Positions 16,995 through 24,735 of a stretch of 64,000 nucleotides of DNA are shown here, in pieces. The notes under the pieces were generated by a model, which made no database searches, was not told the DNA's origin, and saw nothing but the letters and a program-made list of their open reading frames with translations. Both the position numbers and the translations under genes were made by a program. Position 1 is the first letter of the stretch; each line of letters starts with the position of its first letter. Source of the DNA: Solibaculum mannosilyticum (GTDB lineage Bacteria > Bacillota > Clostridia > Oscillospirales > Acutalibacteraceae); assembly GCF_015140235.1 (NCBI RefSeq), contig NZ_AP023321.1, positions 1,974,501 to 2,038,500 of the forward strand, in the 5' to 3' direction.

Positions 16995-17822
16995 ATGAAC
17001 ATTACCATTGTAGGGTTAGGACTGATCGGCGGATCCTTGGCCAAGGCCATCTCCTCCCGTACCAGTCACATCGTATTCGGCATCGACCGGGATCCCAAGG
17101 TGTTGGATGAGGCGCTGGCGGATGGCGCCATTCGCCACGACATTGGCCTGGGTGCCTTGGAGAAGTCCAACCTGGTAATTTTAGCCCTCTATCCCGCTCA
17201 ATGCATTAAGTTTATGGAGCAAAACGCATCCCGTATCCGGAAAGGGGCGGTGGTCACCGACGTGTGCGGCGTCAAGAAAAGCATCTGCGACGCCCTCACG
17301 CCCATGGCAAAAAAGTTTGGTTTCTGTTTTGTGGGCGGACATCCCATGGCCGGCCGGGAACAGTACGGCTTTGAAGCGGCCAAACAGGATTTGTTCGACG
17401 GGGCCAGCTATGTCCTGACCCCGTCGGACGGCTGTGACGATGGGGTGGAACGCATCCGGGAACTGGCGCTCTCCATCGGATGCGGACGTGTGGTGCTGAC
17501 CACGCCGGAGGATCACGACCGCCGCATCGCCTACACCTCCCAGCTGCCCCATGTGTTGGCGGCTGCCTACGTCAATTCGCCCACCTGCCCCATGCATGTG
17601 GGATACAGCGCCGGCAGTTACCTGGATGTATCCCGTGTGGCCCGCATCAATGAAAATCTGTGGCCGGAATTGTTTATTCAAAACAGGGATGCCCTCGTGG
17701 TTGAGATAGACTTTCTCATTCAAAATTTGACCCGGATGCGGCAGGATGTGGCTTCCAAAGACCAGGATGCCCTTACCGCCGCCCTGCGAAACAGCCGTTT
17801 GCGAAAGGAGACCTACGGATAA
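16995..17822 (+). CDS. tyrA: Prephenate dehydrogenase
   Basis: A 275-residue enzyme that oxidatively decarboxylates prephenate to 4-hydroxyphenylpyruvate. The Rossmann motif VGLGLIGGSLAK is at the N-terminus, HPMAGREQYGFEAA carries the catalytic His region, and HDRRIAYTSQLPH follows. There is no C-terminal ACT domain, so Tyr feedback through such a domain is not expected. The ATG at 16995 lies 16 bases after aroF, behind AGAGGA. Its stop is one base before the aroB ATG, suggesting translational coupling. Confidence 0.94.
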   Translation: MNITIVGLGLIGGSLAKAISSRTSHIVFGIDRDPKVLDEALADGAIRHDIGLGALEKSNLVILALYPAQCIKFMEQNASRIRKGAVVTDVCGVKKSICDALTPMAKKFGFCFVGGHPMAGREQYGFEAAKQDLFDGASYVLTPSDGCDDGVERIRELALSIGCGRVVLTTPEDHDRRIAYTSQLPHVLAAAYVNSPTCPMHVGYSAGSYLDVSRVARINENLWPELFIQNRDALVVEIDFLIQNLTRMRQDVASKDQDALTAALRNSRLRKETYG

Positions 17823-17823
17823 T

Positions 17824-18891
17824 ATGGATTCTTTACTGGTTCACGCCTCCACCCCCTACAGCATTTTGATCGACTTTGATCTTCTCTCCCAGTCCGGGCC
17901 CTTGATTCTCTCCCATTTGGACAAGAAACCCGAACGGGCCGTCATCGTCACCGATTCCAACGTGGCGCCGCTGTACCTGCACACCGTGCAGCGCTCGCTG
18001 GAAGCGGAGGGTATTGCCGTAACCCCTATGATCTTCGGGGCGGGGGAATCCTCCAAGCGTCTGAAAACGGTGGCGCAGATGTACAGCGTCTTTTCCCAGG
18101 CAGGCCTCACCCGCACCGACATCGCTGTGGCATTGGGCGGCGGCGTCACTGGGGATATGTGCGGTTTTGCTGCGGCAAGCTATATGCGCGGTATCCGTTA
18201 CATCCAGATCCCCACCACCCTGCTCTCCCAGATCGATTCATCGGTGGGAGGGAAAACGGCCATCGACATCGACGAGGGCAAAAATCTAGTGGGCGCCTTT
18301 TGGAATCCGGCTTTGGTGCTGTGCGATATCGGCACTCTCTCCACCCTGACCCCTCACTTTTTTGCAGACGGTATGGCCGAAGCCATCAAATACGGCTGTA
18401 TCAAAAGTCTTTCTCTCTTTGAACAATTGGAGAAACAGAATGCTTCCGATTTCCTGCCCGACATGATTTCCCAGTGCATCCGCATCAAATGCGGCGTTGT
18501 GGAACGGGATGAACGGGAGTCTGGGGAGCGCATGCTGTTAAATTTCGGCCATACGTTGGGCCACGCTCTGGAAAAGTACTATCATTACGAGGGCTTGTCC
18601 CACGGGGAAGCGGTAGGCATCGGCATGGTGCTTGCCTCCCGCGCCGGCGAGACCCTCGGTATCACCCCGGCCGGTACTGCCGACCGCATTGCCGCTTTGC
18701 TTCAAAAATATCATCTGCCCACCTCCGATCCCGCCCCTCTTGGGACGCTGGCCAAGTTCGCCCTCAGCGATAAAAAGAGACTAGGCAGCACCGTCAACTT
18801 CGTGGCCCTCAAGACCATCGGGGACGCCTTTGTCCATCCTGTCCCTCAATCCCAGTGGGAGGCATTTGTGTTGGGAGGTGCCTCTCGATGA
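17824..18891 (+). CDS. aroB: 3-dehydroquinate synthase
   Basis: A 355-residue NAD+- and metal-dependent enzyme cyclising DAHP to 3-dehydroquinate. It shows GAGESSKRL, the glycine-rich NAD site ALGGGVTGDMCGFAAAS, PTTLLSQIDSSVGGKTA, AEAIKYG, and the metal site NFGHTLGHALE. The ATG at 17824 is set by the expected N-terminus (MDSLLVHAS) and GGAG 13 bases upstream, partly inside tyrA. Its stop overlaps the aroA start (ATGA). Confidence 0.95.
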   Translation: MDSLLVHASTPYSILIDFDLLSQSGPLILSHLDKKPERAVIVTDSNVAPLYLHTVQRSLEAEGIAVTPMIFGAGESSKRLKTVAQMYSVFSQAGLTRTDIAVALGGGVTGDMCGFAAASYMRGIRYIQIPTTLLSQIDSSVGGKTAIDIDEGKNLVGAFWNPALVLCDIGTLSTLTPHFFADGMAEAIKYGCIKSLSLFEQLEKQNASDFLPDMISQCIRIKCGVVERDERESGERMLLNFGHTLGHALEKYYHYEGLSHGEAVGIGMVLASRAGETLGITPAGTADRIAALLQKYHLPTSDPAPLGTLAKFALSDKKRLGSTVNFVALKTIGDAFVHPVPQSQWEAFVLGGASR

Positions 18892-20153
18892 GCAGCGTCA
18901 CCGTTACTCCCGGCCGTCTGGAAGGGACCCTCACCCCTCCGCCCTCCAAGTCGGCCGCCCATCGGGCCATCTTAGGGGCGGCCCTGTGCAAGGGCATCAG
19001 CACCATCTCCCCCATCGCCCTTTCCGACGACATCACCGCCACGTTGGAGGCCATCCGAAGCCTCGGCGCCGTGGCCACCTTGAAAGGGGATGCCCTCACG
19101 GTGGATGGGTCTCACACCTTTTCCCGTCGTGATGTTACCATCGACTGCATGGAATCAGGCTCTACCCTGCGGTTTCTCATCCCGGTGGCGGCGGCAGGCG
19201 GCGTTTCGGCGGAATTTGTGGGCCGGGGACGTCTTCCAGAGCGTCCTATCGGCATTTATCTTGATTGTCTGCCCCCTTGTGGTGTACAATGTACAACACA
19301 AGGGGGGCTTCCTCTGCATATCCAGGGAAAACTACAGCCCGGCGTTTTTTCCCTGCCGGGGGACGTCAGTTCCCAATTCATCACCGGGCTTTTGTATGCC
19401 CTCCCTCTCTTGGAGGAGGAAAGCCGCATCGTGCTGACCACCCCCCTTCAGTCGGCCGGGTATGTGGATATGACCATCCATACCCTGGCCCAGTTCGGCA
19501 TTGCTGTAGAACAATTGCCGGACGGATATCGCATCCCAGGTGGACAGCAGTATCAGCCCAACAACATCCAAGTGGAAGCTGACTGGTCCCAGGCCGCCTT
19601 TTTCTTGGCGGCCGGCGCCTTGGGCGGGGATATCACGCTGGAAGGACTTCTTCCCCTTTCCGCTCAAGGAGATCGAGAGGCCGCCCATCTATTTACCCGG
19701 TACGGCGCTCTGGTGTCCTGGTCTCAGGGAAAGCTTTCTTGCCGCAGTAAATTTCTGTGTCATCAAGAAATTGATGCTTCCGACATCCCCGATCTGGTCC
19801 CCATTCTGGCCGTGACGGCGGCGCTAGCCAGCGGTGAAACGCGCATCAGCGGCGCGGCCCGCCTGCGTATCAAGGAAAGCGACCGTCTTGCCACTACCCA
19901 AGCTCTTATCACGGCTTTGGGCGGCCACTGTCGTCAGTTTCACGACGGTCTTGTGATCCGCGGTATTCCAGCCCTGTCGGGCGGACAGGTGGACGGCGCT
20001 GGGGATCATCGCATCGTCATGGCGGCCGCCATTGCGGCCTTACGCGCTTCTTCCCCGGTCACCATCCTGGGGACTGAGTCTGTGAATAAATCCTATCCCG
20101 CCTTTTTTGAGGATTTTAAAACATTAGGCGGTCAAATCCAATTCAATCCGTAA
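18888..20153 (+). CDS. aroA: 3-phosphoshikimate 1-carboxyvinyltransferase (EPSP synthase)
   Basis: A 421-residue two-domain enzyme transferring enolpyruvyl from PEP to shikimate-3-phosphate. Signatures are PPPSKSAAHRA near residue 20, ESGSTLRFL, SSQFITGLLYALP, LRIKESDRLA and GDHRIVMA. The ATG at 18888 overlaps the aroB stop and follows GGGAGGTG. A long inverted repeat inside the gene (19272-19306) encodes PPCGVQCTTQGG, a cysteine-containing stretch at the usual loop after the substrate Arg region. It looks unusual for this family but keeps the frame. Confidence 0.95.
   Translation: MSSVTVTPGRLEGTLTPPPSKSAAHRAILGAALCKGISTISPIALSDDITATLEAIRSLGAVATLKGDALTVDGSHTFSRRDVTIDCMESGSTLRFLIPVAAAGGVSAEFVGRGRLPERPIGIYLDCLPPCGVQCTTQGGLPLHIQGKLQPGVFSLPGDVSSQFITGLLYALPLLEEESRIVLTTPLQSAGYVDMTIHTLAQFGIAVEQLPDGYRIPGGQQYQPNNIQVEADWSQAAFFLAAGALGGDITLEGLLPLSAQGDREAAHLFTRYGALVSWSQGKLSCRSKFLCHQEIDASDIPDLVPILAVTAALASGETRISGAARLRIKESDRLATTQALITALGGHCRQFHDGLVIRGIPALSGGQVDGAGDHRIVMAAAIAALRASSPVTILGTESVNKSYPAFFEDFKTLGGQIQFNP
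19272..19306. repeat. Long inverted repeat inside aroA
   Basis: Arms of 17 bases (19272-19288 and 19290-19306) match with a single mismatch around one central base. The core is TGTACA-A-TGTACA flanked by CCCCCTTGT and ACAAGGGGG. It could form an RNA hairpin in the operon mRNA or a cruciform. No terminator U-run follows. Confidence 0.75.
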
Positions 20154-20160
20154 GGGGGAA

Positions 20161-21288
20161 ATGCACTTGTCATCATCCTGGGGCAATTTGATCCACATCC
20201 AAATTTTTGGCGAAAGTCACGGCGGCGGCATCGGCGTGGTGCTGGACGGCCTTCCCGCCGGTTATCCCATCGATATGGACATGGTGCTTCTGCAAATGAA
20301 GCGCCGTGCTCCCGGTCAGGACCTAACCTCCACCGCTCGCAAGGAAAGCGATAGTCCGGAAGTGCTCTCCGGCATGCTCGACGGCCGCACCACCGGCGCG
20401 CCTTTGGCTGCATTGATCCGCAATAAGGATACCCGGTCGGGCGATTACAAAAATCTCATGAAACTTCCTCGGCCCTCCCATGCCGATTACACCGGCCACG
20501 TGCGGTACAGCGGATTCAACGACGTAAGAGGCGGCGGACACTTCTCCGGACGTCTCACCGCTCCTCTGGTATTCGCCGGTGCGGTATGCCGTCAGATTCT
20601 CCTTTGCCACGGCATCCACATCGGCAGCCACATCCGCGCTATCGCCGGAAAAGAGGATACGCCCTTGGATCCGGTGACGGTGGACGCCGTTCAGCTGGAT
20701 GAGTTATCCCAGCAATTTTTCGCTTTGGTGGATCCCAAGGCAGAAGACGCTATGCGGCTGGAGGTGGAAAAAGCCCGTCTGGATTGCGATAGTGTGGGCG
20801 GCATCATAGAATGCGCCGCTGTGGGACTCCCCGCCGGCATCGGCTCCCCCATGTTCGACGGCATGGAAAACCGCATCGCCTCCCTGGTGATGGGCATCCC
20901 GGCGGTGCGGGGCATCGAATTCGGAACCGGTTTTGCCGCTGCATCCATGCGCGGATCGGAGCACAACGACGCTTTCGTCCCGGGGGATGGACAGGTTCGA
21001 ACCCTTTCCAATCATCATGGCGGCGTCATCGGTGGTATTACCTCCGGCATGCCCCTGCTCTTCCGGACGGCCTTCAAGCCGACTGCCTCCATCGCAAAAC
21101 CCCAGCAGACCATCGATCTCACTTCCGGCAAACAGGCCACTTTGGTCATCAAGGGACGCCATGATCCCTGCATTGTCCCGCGGGCCCTTCCGGTGGTGGA
21201 AGGCGCTGCAGCCATCGCCATCCTGGACGCCATGATGGAGCTGGGAAAAATCCCGCCTTATGAAGGAGGCCGTAACCATGACGCTTGA
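20161..21288 (+). CDS. aroC: Chorismate synthase
   Basis: A 375-residue FMN-dependent enzyme making chorismate from EPSP. It shows GESHGGGIGVVLDGLPAG, MKRRAPGQ, GGGHFSGRLTAPLV, FGTGFAAASMRGSEHND and RHDPCIVPRA. The ATG at 20161 follows AAGGGGGAA, eight bases after aroA. Its 3' end overlaps pheA by 11 bases. It completes the route to chorismate within this operon, apart from dehydroquinate dehydratase. Confidence 0.96.
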   Translation: MHLSSSWGNLIHIQIFGESHGGGIGVVLDGLPAGYPIDMDMVLLQMKRRAPGQDLTSTARKESDSPEVLSGMLDGRTTGAPLAALIRNKDTRSGDYKNLMKLPRPSHADYTGHVRYSGFNDVRGGGHFSGRLTAPLVFAGAVCRQILLCHGIHIGSHIRAIAGKEDTPLDPVTVDAVQLDELSQQFFALVDPKAEDAMRLEVEKARLDCDSVGGIIECAAVGLPAGIGSPMFDGMENRIASLVMGIPAVRGIEFGTGFAAASMRGSEHNDAFVPGDGQVRTLSNHHGGVIGGITSGMPLLFRTAFKPTASIAKPQQTIDLTSGKQATLVIKGRHDPCIVPRALPVVEGAAAIAILDAMMELGKIPPYEGGRNHDA

Positions 21289-22432
21289 TGAAATCCGCAA
21301 AGAAATCGATTCCATCGACGAGCAGCTTCTGTCCCTCTTTGAACGGCGCATGCAGGCCGCTGTTGAGGTAGCGAAAATCAAACAGAAAACCGGACAGCCG
21401 GTGTTTAACGCCAAACGGGAAGAGGAAGTTCTCAGCCATGTGGGCGAGGCCGCCGGCAATTTAGGATCCAGCGCTAAAATCGTCTTTCAGACCATGATGG
21501 ACGTCTCCCGTTCCCTGCAACACAACATTCTAGGAGGCGGCATGCCTCTCAAACATCTGGTGGACGAGGCTGCCTGTGAGCCTCTCAGCGGACTGCACGG
21601 CGCCCTCGTCGCCTGTTATGGGGAATCGGGCAGTTACTCCCATGCCGCCGCCACACAGATGTTTCAGGATGCAAGGCTTTCCTTTTGTCCCCAGTTCAGC
21701 AATGTATTTGACGCCATCCAAAGCGGCGACGCCGACTATGGTGTGATCCCTGTGGAAAATTCCACCGCCGGATCGGTGACCGAAGTTTACGACCTTTTAA
21801 TCCGCCACCAGTTTTACATTGTCAGCGCCGTCAAGATGCCTATCGATCACTGTCTCTGCGCTCCCAAAGGCGCTTCTTTGGAAACCATTCAAAAGGTCTA
21901 TTCCCATCCCCAGGCCCTGCGGCAATGCTCTTCCTTTGTGTCCTCCTTGGGGGCCGAACCCATCCAGTACGCCAGCACCTCCACGGCGGCTAAAACCGTC
22001 GCCCAATGGAATGATATTACCAAAGCGGCTATCGCTTCCAAAGAGGCGGCCAAGCAGTACGGTTGTGTTATTCTGGAGGACAGCATCCAGAATCAGAAAA
22101 ACAACTGCACCCGTTTTGTGGCCATCTCCCGCAAACTGCACATCGAACCCAGTGCCAACAAAATCAGTCTGGTGTTCTCTATCCCCCACACCACGGGATC
22201 CCTCTACCGGGTATTGGCCAACTTCGCCGCCCTCGGCTTTAACCTGACTAAAATTGAATCCCGTCCCATTCAGGAGAGCCGGTTTGAATATTATTTTTAC
22301 CTGGACTTCCTGGGCAACGCGGTGGGGGACGATACCCTTCATCTGCTGCGATGGCTTTCGGAAGAGCTCCCCTATTTTGCCTTTTTGGGCAACTATCCGG
22401 AACAGACCTCCGGCGCAAACGGCGAAGCATAA
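21278..22432 (+). CDS. pheA: P-protein: chorismate mutase-prephenate dehydratase
   Basis: A 384-residue bifunctional enzyme that takes chorismate through prephenate to phenylpyruvate. An AroQ-type chorismate mutase helix bundle spans ~1-85 (LDEIRKEIDSIDEQLLSLFERR). The prephenate dehydratase domain spans ~105-285, with VIPVENSTAGSV and the catalytic TRF within NNCTRFVAI. A C-terminal ACT domain (~295-375) has KIESRPI, the usual Phe-binding feedback module. The ATG at 21278 is chosen because AAGGAGG is eight bases upstream; an earlier ATG at 21260 lacks a site. It is the last gene before the operon terminator. Confidence 0.96.
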   Translation: MTLDEIRKEIDSIDEQLLSLFERRMQAAVEVAKIKQKTGQPVFNAKREEEVLSHVGEAAGNLGSSAKIVFQTMMDVSRSLQHNILGGGMPLKHLVDEAACEPLSGLHGALVACYGESGSYSHAAATQMFQDARLSFCPQFSNVFDAIQSGDADYGVIPVENSTAGSVTEVYDLLIRHQFYIVSAVKMPIDHCLCAPKGASLETIQKVYSHPQALRQCSSFVSSLGAEPIQYASTSTAAKTVAQWNDITKAAIASKEAAKQYGCVILEDSIQNQKNNCTRFVAISRKLHIEPSANKISLVFSIPHTTGSLYRVLANFAALGFNLTKIESRPIQESRFEYYFYLDFLGNAVGDDTLHLLRWLSEELPYFAFLGNYPEQTSGANGEA

Positions 22433-22442
22433 CAAAAAAGAA

Positions 22443-22487
22443 AAAAGACGGCCTTTCTCAGGAAATCTGGGAATTGGCCGTCTTTTT
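22443..22487 (+). terminator. Terminator of the aro operon
   Basis: AAAAGACGGCC (22443-22453) pairs with GGCCGTCTTTT, followed by a T-run to 22487. Confidence 0.8.
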
Positions 22488-22634
22488 GTGTCAAAATTAG
22501 TATAATACTATCTATGTAATACTTTTAGTATAATACGATATCCTCTTTCTAGGATAAAATCTTGATTCATCCCACACTCTTCCCCCATATTTTTCCCATT
22601 TTACAACGAGAAAGACAAGTTTTCTTGCTACTCC

Positions 22635-22706
22635 TACAAAAATAGGCCGTCGATGCCAAATCTTTTTCTCCTTGGAAAAGGCACGTCCAACAGTCCTATT
22701 TTTGTA
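22635..22706. repeat. Inverted repeat between the converging pheA and methyltransferase genes
   Basis: A perfect 12-bp pair TACAAAAATAGG (22635-22646) and CCTATTTTTGTA (22695-22706) encloses a second partial stem (GATGCC/GGCAC). On the minus strand it ends in a T-rich arm, so it may terminate the methyltransferase transcript. The rest of 22490-22738 is AT-rich, with a direct repeat of TTAGTATAATAC and no gene. Confidence 0.5.
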
Positions 22707-22738
22707 TATTCATGTCGAATTAATACTATTTGTATATA

Positions 22739-23974
22739 TTATACCACTTGGAATAGGTAGAATTTCAGGTAATTGGTTTCCGGGACATTCCAGAGAATAG
22801 GATGATCAGGGGATTGCTGACGTGCCTCGATCTGACGCAGCTGTACTCCTGCATCGGCCGCTGCATCGTGCAGCATCTTACAGAATGCATCCTCCATGAC
22901 AAAATGACTGCAACTGCACGTCGCCAAATAGCCGCCCCGTGGAAGGAGTTTCATGGCGCGATAGTTGATCTCCTTGTATCCCCTCAAAGCGCTTTGCACC
23001 GTCTTGCGGGATTTTGTAAAGGCTGGGGGATCCAGAATAATAAAATCGTAAGGCTTTTTACCGGCATCCAAGAGCTGGGGCAGTAGATCAAATACATTGG
23101 TACATACAAACTCCATACGATGTTCCAGACCATTCACCTGGGCATTGCGGTGCGCCATGTCCACCGCCTCTTGGCTGACGTCTACAGCGCATACCTGTTC
23201 GGCCCCTCCCAACGCTGCGTTGAGGGCAAAGGATCCGGTATGGGTAAAGCAATCCAACACCTTACGTCCCTTGGCTAGCCGTGCTACTGCTTGACGATTG
23301 TATTTCTGATCCAGGAAAAAGCCGGTCTTTTGCCCGTTTTCAAAATCCACCTGGTATCGGACGCCGTTTTCCACAATTTCCGTCTTTGTGCTGGATGGAA
23401 GTGCAATCCCATCCAGAGCATAAAACCCTTTGTTTTGTGCCAATCCTTCGTGGGCGCGAATGGACACATCATTGCGTTCGTAGATGCCGTCGATGTGTTG
23501 GCCGTCCTCGGTCAGTACCTCATAAAGCAAGGGAAAAATCACATCTTTGCGCAGCTCAATGCCTAAGGATAGGGTCTGCGTCACTAGGATACTGCCAAAA
23601 CGATCTACGGTCAGTCCAGGAAAGCTATCGGCCTCTCCAAAGATCACACGGCAACAGGAGAGATCCTCCGGCGCCATCACGGTCTTGCGGTACTCCCAGG
23701 CATACTGGATACGCCGTTTCCAAAAAGCCCGGTCAAACGTGTCGTTTGTATTGCGGCTGATCAGGCGGATACGGATCTTACTTTCTTGGCTGAACAGCCC
23801 CGTCCCCAGATACCGTCCTTTGTTCGATACCACGTCCACCAAAGATCCATTCTCTACTTTACAGTCCTGTGAAAACGAAATCTCCGTATCGTAGATCCAC
23901 GGATGTCCGGATACAATGGACCGTTCGGCCTTGGGCGTGACGATGGCGATGGGATAAGGACGCTGTTTTTTCAT
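22739..23974 (-). CDS. Class I rRNA large-subunit methyltransferase, RlmI-like
   Basis: A 411-residue SAM-dependent methyltransferase. An N-terminal PUA domain (~1-80, GHPWIYDTEI) is followed by an RlmI/YccW-type linker (IFGEADSFPGLTVDRFG). The Rossmann methyltransferase core has DCFTHTGSFALNAALGGA (SAM loop) and the catalytic ILDPPAFTKSR. The late Cys in TCSCSHF fits 5-methylcytosine enzymes of this group. 23S rRNA as target is inference. The ATG at 23974 follows AAAGGAGAAAT. It is expressed from its own extended -10 promoter, downstream of the two small-RNA-like units on the same strand. Confidence 0.9.
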   Translation of the reverse strand: MKKQRPYPIAIVTPKAERSIVSGHPWIYDTEISFSQDCKVENGSLVDVVSNKGRYLGTGLFSQESKIRIRLISRNTNDTFDRAFWKRRIQYAWEYRKTVMAPEDLSCCRVIFGEADSFPGLTVDRFGSILVTQTLSLGIELRKDVIFPLLYEVLTEDGQHIDGIYERNDVSIRAHEGLAQNKGFYALDGIALPSSTKTEIVENGVRYQVDFENGQKTGFFLDQKYNRQAVARLAKGRKVLDCFTHTGSFALNAALGGAEQVCAVDVSQEAVDMAHRNAQVNGLEHRMEFVCTNVFDLLPQLLDAGKKPYDFIILDPPAFTKSRKTVQSALRGYKEINYRAMKLLPRGGYLATCSCSHFVMEDAFCKMLHDAAADAGVQLRQIEARQQSPDHPILWNVPETNYLKFYLFQVV

Positions 23975-24019
23975 GAGATAATTTCTCCTTTTTATTCATA
24001 ACGTAGGTTTGTTTTTCTG

Positions 24020-24028
24020 ATTATAGCA
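24020..24028 (-). promoter_or_regulatory. Extended -10 promoter of the RlmI-like gene
   Basis: TGCTATAAT on the minus strand is a perfect extended -10. The -35 at normal spacing is weak. It lies between the terminator of small-RNA unit A and the gene. Confidence 0.55.
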
Positions 24029-24045
24029 CAATGTTCCCCTTCTTC

Positions 24046-24255
24046 CAAATAAAAACGGGGCACCCCTACGGAAGGGCGCCCCGTTTCTATTGAAGAAGAA
24101 CAAAAAGAAGGAGAAAGAAAAAAGAAAAGAAGGAAGTTGTAAATGAAAAGAAGGAAGAAAAATTGTAGTGAAGAAGAATGAAGAAGTCTTTTTTGGGGGT
24201 TGTCTCATTGGATTATTTACTGTAGGATTCCTTTGTTGTTCACCTCCTTTGCTGT
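24046..24255 (-). ncRNA. Candidate CU-rich small RNA, unit A
   Basis: Predicted transcript of about 210 bases on the minus strand. It starts after TATTAT (24267-24262) and ends at a strong terminator (stem 24053-24065 with 24074-24086, 8-base loop, T-run to ~24046). A ~100-base pyrimidine-rich tract (24087-24190) precedes the hairpin and contains TTTCTCCTTCTTTT, complementary to AAGGAGAAA ribosome sites. A reading frame through the tract would be Phe-rich but has no ribosome site at its ATG. Unit B is a paralogue with the same order of elements. No known family was recognised. Confidence 0.5.
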
Positions 24256-24295
24256 GACTTTATAATACCAAGGGATTGTGTTGATTTCATGACAT

Positions 24296-24326
24296 GATTT
24301 AAAACAGTTATTGACCTTTTTTTGAA
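24296..24326 (-). promoter_or_regulatory. Conserved 31-base element upstream of unit A
   Basis: The segment reading TTCAAAAAAAGGTCAATAAC and on to GTTTTAAATC (minus strand) is identical to 24574-24604 at all but one position. It sits at the same distance (about 29 bases) from the -10. It is probably a regulator site or upstream promoter element. Confidence 0.55.
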
Positions 24327-24385
24327 AGAACTTTTAACAGGTACAAACAGGTTTTCTACCAGATCGTCAGCAAACCGATACCGTC

Positions 24386-24533
24386 AAAAGAGAAGTGGCC
24401 CGGTTGAGAGATCCTCAACCGGGCCACTTGTTTCAAGAAGAAAGAAAAAGAAAAGAAGGAGAAAGAAAAGAAAGAAATCTGTGAAAAAGATGAAACCACC
24501 AGCTTGGGATTTCTGCTGTTTCCCTTACGCTGT
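24386..24533 (-). ncRNA. Candidate CU-rich small RNA, unit B
   Basis: Predicted transcript of about 147 bases on the minus strand. It starts after TATAAT (24545-24540) and ends at a perfect 16-bp terminator stem (24393-24408 with 24414-24429, 5-base loop) followed by TCTCTTTTG. The ~50 bases before the stem are almost pure C and U and again contain CTTTCTCCTTCTTTTC. The 76 bases covering the promoter align with unit A without a gap. Together the two units explain most of the 24030-24604 gene-free stretch. Confidence 0.5.
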
Positions 24534-24573
24534 GTCTTTATTATAATCGCATTGCCTTATGATTTGATGAAAC

Positions 24574-24604
24574 GATTTAAAACAGTTATTAACCTTTTTT
24601 TGAA
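24574..24604 (-). promoter_or_regulatory. Conserved 31-base element upstream of unit B
   Basis: This is the copy of the 24296-24326 element, differing at one position (GGTTAATAAC instead of GGTCAATAAC). It is followed by TATAAT at the same offset. Confidence 0.55.
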
Positions 24605-24735
24605 TAAAAAATAAAGAAAATTTGAACAACACAATTTCGTCTTATTTTGAGAAATTCCTTTGGGCACTATGACACTTCTTATCAATATGATAAAATAGTA
24701 TCTGTTCTATTTTGTTTGTAAAAGGGGAATGGACT

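Noticed and set aside
24322-24546. Lys/Arg-rich 74-codon frame on the plus strand
   Set aside because: It is the complement of the pyrimidine-rich tract and terminator of small-RNA unit B. It has no ribosome site, and composition explains the basic residues.
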